From contig CAWBOT010000004.1 of assembly GCA_963790505.1 (NCBI GenBank), forward strand, positions 372,001 to 436,000: DNA of 64,000 bases. The letters are read 5' to 3'. The notes below the pieces were generated by a model that ran no database searches, was not told the DNA's origin, and worked only from the letters and a program-made list of their open reading frames with translations. Positions 62,478 to 64,000 of this stretch are shown here, in pieces. Every line of letters begins with the position of its first letter. Position 1 is the stretch's first letter. The DNA is from Acidisarcina sp963790505. GTDB lineage: Bacteria; Acidobacteriota; Terriglobia; Terriglobales; Acidobacteriaceae. The position numbers were made by a program, and so were the translations under genes.

Positions 62478-62533
62478 AATCCTTTAGGCCTGGACTCTTC
62501 TCAACGGACCAGAACCCGCACGCAGGATAGATT

Positions 62534-63214
62534 ATGTTGAAAGCTGGTATCCACCTCATGGCAAAACTCTTTGAGCAGCCGCGTTTGATCGCCCTGGAAG
62601 GGCCGATCCGCGTAGGGAAATCAAGCCTGGCAAAGATCCTCGCCGAGCGGCTTCATGCGCGACGGATCGTAGAGCCCGAGAACAATCCCTTCTTGGATCG
62701 CTTCTACGCCGGGCAGACCTCGATCGGCTTTCAAACGCAGATGTGGTTTCTCGAGCAGCGCTTTGAGCAGTGGAAAGGAATCCACCGCGACGAGCTCGAG
62801 ACTCCGGTCGTCGCCGACTATATTTTCGAGAAAGACAAGCTGTTTGCTTACATCAACCTGTCCGATGCCGAGCTGGCGCTCTACAACAGCTACTACCAGC
62901 ACTTTCGCGAACAGGTGCCCACCCCCGACCTGGTGATCTACCTGCAGGCAACCCCCGACGTTCTCAAGCAGCGACTCAAACGTAAGGGCGCTCCCGGTGA
63001 GCGCGCGGTGAGCGACGACTACCTTGAGCAGGTCATCGCCGCCTACGAGCACTTCTTCTTCCACTACACCGCCAGCGACCTGCTGGTCGTCAACACCTCC
63101 GACATCGATTTCGTGAACAACAACCGTGACCTGCAGCTCTTGCTCAACCGGCTCTCCGAGCCGATCAAAGGCACCCAGTATTTCCTGCCTCTGGGTACCG
63201 AACAAGCGAGTTAA
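62534..63214 (+). CDS. Deoxynucleoside kinase (dGK/dAK/dCK-like)
   Basis: This 226-residue P-loop kinase has GPIRVGKSSLAK (about residues 23-34; usual Gly replaced by Arg within the loop), followed by VADYIFEKDKLFA and TPDLVIYLQATPDVLKQRLKRKG (lid/base region by key residues). It belongs to the bacterial deoxyadenosine/deoxyguanosine kinase family for nucleotide salvage; base specificity is not predictable. The ATG at 62534 has AGGA 6 nt upstream; an ATG at residue 9 is an alternative. The AhpD-like gene follows 27 nt later. Confidence 0.88.
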   Translation: MLKAGIHLMAKLFEQPRLIALEGPIRVGKSSLAKILAERLHARRIVEPENNPFLDRFYAGQTSIGFQTQMWFLEQRFEQWKGIHRDELETPVVADYIFEKDKLFAYINLSDAELALYNSYYQHFREQVPTPDLVIYLQATPDVLKQRLKRKGAPGERAVSDDYLEQVIAAYEHFFFHYTASDLLVVNTSDIDFVNNNRDLQLLLNRLSEPIKGTQYFLPLGTEQAS

Positions 63215-63241
63215 TCGGGGGTTGAGTGTAGGATTGTCCCG

Positions 63242-63697
63242 ATGACACAGCGCATCGATTACGCGCAGGCATTCCCTGAGGCCATCAAGGCAATGGCCCA
63301 GATGGAAGCCACCCTTCGCCACAGCGGGCTGGAGAAGCCGCTGCTTGACCTCGTAAAGCTGCGCGCCTCGCAGCTGAACGGCTGTGCCTATTGCATCGAC
63401 ATGCATACCAAAGACGCGCGCGCCGGCGGCGAAACCGAGCAGCGCCTCTATGGCCTGGTGGCCTGGCGAGAGGCGCCCTTCTTCACCCCGCGCGAGCGCG
63501 CTGCCATGGGCTGGACCGAAGCCATCACCAACATCCAGGAAGGCCACGCCACCCAGGCCGCCTACGACGAAGCTCGCAAGGAGTTCGAAGAGGGCGAACT
63601 GGTCAAGCTCACCTTCGCCATCACCACCATCAATACCTGGAACCGCATCGCCATCGCCTTCCGCCCCGACGTTGGCGTCTACGAACCCAAGCAATAA
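63242..63697 (+). CDS. AhpD/carboxymuconolactone decarboxylase-family protein
   Basis: This 151-residue helical protein has the redox motif NGCAYCIDMH (C48, C51, H55), the AhpD-type CxxC with a downstream His. It belongs to the YcdF-like alkylhydroperoxidase group, which may use thiol-based peroxide or other redox chemistry; carboxymuconolactone decarboxylation is unlikely given the CxxC. The length is typical. It sits after the deoxynucleoside kinase on the same strand and may share its transcript. Confidence 0.88.
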   Translation: MTQRIDYAQAFPEAIKAMAQMEATLRHSGLEKPLLDLVKLRASQLNGCAYCIDMHTKDARAGGETEQRLYGLVAWREAPFFTPRERAAMGWTEAITNIQEGHATQAAYDEARKEFEEGELVKLTFAITTINTWNRIAIAFRPDVGVYEPKQ

Positions 63698-63803
63698 CCG
63701 CTGCAATTCTGCCGCCTCCCTTGACCGCAAAATTCACGTAGCAGTATCCTTCCGTGTTCGTTCGCCACGCATCGAAACAAAGAGCGAAATGGAGGGACTC
63801 ATT

Positions 63804-63947
63804 ATGTCGTCAGGACCCAGGAAATGTGCTCACCCCAGCTGTACCTGCGTCGTCGATAAAGAGAAGTTCTGCAGCCAGCATTGCAAAGACGCAAAAGGAG
63901 TCGTCGCGTTGGCCTGCCATTGCCAGCACTCGGAGTGCAAGGGGTAA
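63804..63947 (+). CDS. Bacterial metallothionein
   Basis: This 47-residue protein has eight Cys and several His arranged like SmtA/BmtA metallothioneins: KCAHPSCTC, then KFCSQHCKD and LACHCQHSECKG. It would chelate Zn, Cd or Cu. GGAGGGA lies 6 nt before the ATG at 63804, which is preferred over an in-frame ATG five codons earlier. It is small and complete, ending before the window edge. Confidence 0.85.
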   Translation: MSSGPRKCAHPSCTCVVDKEKFCSQHCKDAKGVVALACHCQHSECKG

Positions 63948-64000
63948 CATAGTGTCCGGCTGAGGCAACGCACTGCCGGTCAGAAGTCGAAGATCTTCCC

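Overview
The window looks like part of an Acidobacteriota chromosome, most likely class Terriglobia (Acidobacteriaceae-like). This is inferred from gene content, not from a marker gene. The supporting signs are GC-rich coding DNA, many secreted plant-polysaccharide hydrolases, a DUF3617 protein, a carboxypeptidase-regulatory-domain surface protein, a giant beta-propeller histidine kinase and a Ser/Thr kinase with TPRs. No rRNA, tRNA, CRISPR array, transposase or prophage was recognised. Genes are dense on both strands, and only one gene-free stretch exceeds 300 bases (13035-13473).

Layout. 0.2-4 kb: a small phage-holin-IV-type membrane protein, an ECF sigma factor with a translationally coupled membrane partner, a YfgM/TPR-like membrane protein ending at a good intrinsic terminator, and a GAF-GGDEF diguanylate cyclase. 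4-13 kb: ETF:ubiquinone oxidoreductase, a Tat-exported clan-D glycosidase-like protein, a PHP-domain/sugar-isomerase gene pair and a GH3 glycosidase with a PA14 insert. 13.5-20 kb: a periplasmic propeller sensor kinase, its NarL-type regulator, a small exported protein and a GH2 enzyme. 19.8-24.7 kb, minus strand: an aromatic amino acid block of a zinc-ribbon protein, trpB, trpA, chorismate mutase, DAHP synthase and prephenate dehydrogenase. trpD and trpS lie elsewhere in the window.

24.7-34.3 kb: small proteins, one of them RNA-polymerase-omega-like behind a strongly foldable leader; tsaD divergent from a CCA-adding enzyme; a BaiN-type flavoprotein; a Ser/Thr kinase; and a GH39 xylosidase. 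34.5-42.5 kb, plus strand: a compact chemosensory operon cheA-cheW-mcp-cheY-cheB-cheR-cheX. Its CheA carries a degenerate receiver tail and its MCP is soluble with duplicated PAS domains. No flagellar or pilus gene is visible here. 42.5-45 kb: sucC-sucD plus an unknown coupled gene. 45-56 kb: trpD, a SIMPL protein, an acyltransferase, a site-2 protease, trpS-scpA, an MFS transporter, small secreted proteins and a methyltransferase. 56-64 kb: a GH51 arabinofuranosidase, hemL, an apparently more A/T-rich accessory patch (stand-alone HIRAN protein and a RelE/HigB-type toxin-antitoxin pair with a palindromic candidate operator), an RNase T2 lipoprotein coupled to a polysaccharide deacetylase, a deoxynucleoside kinase, an AhpD-like protein and a metallothionein.

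The glycosidases (clan D, GH2, GH3, GH39, GH51) with the propeller kinase suggest sensing and use of hemicellulose-type polymers. The diguanylate cyclase and the soluble PAS-MCP chemosensory operon suggest surface or biofilm behaviour rather than classical swimming; this is inference. The best candidates for something undescribed are the HIRAN/toxin-antitoxin patch, the structured leader before the omega-like gene, and the CheA with a dead receiver domain.
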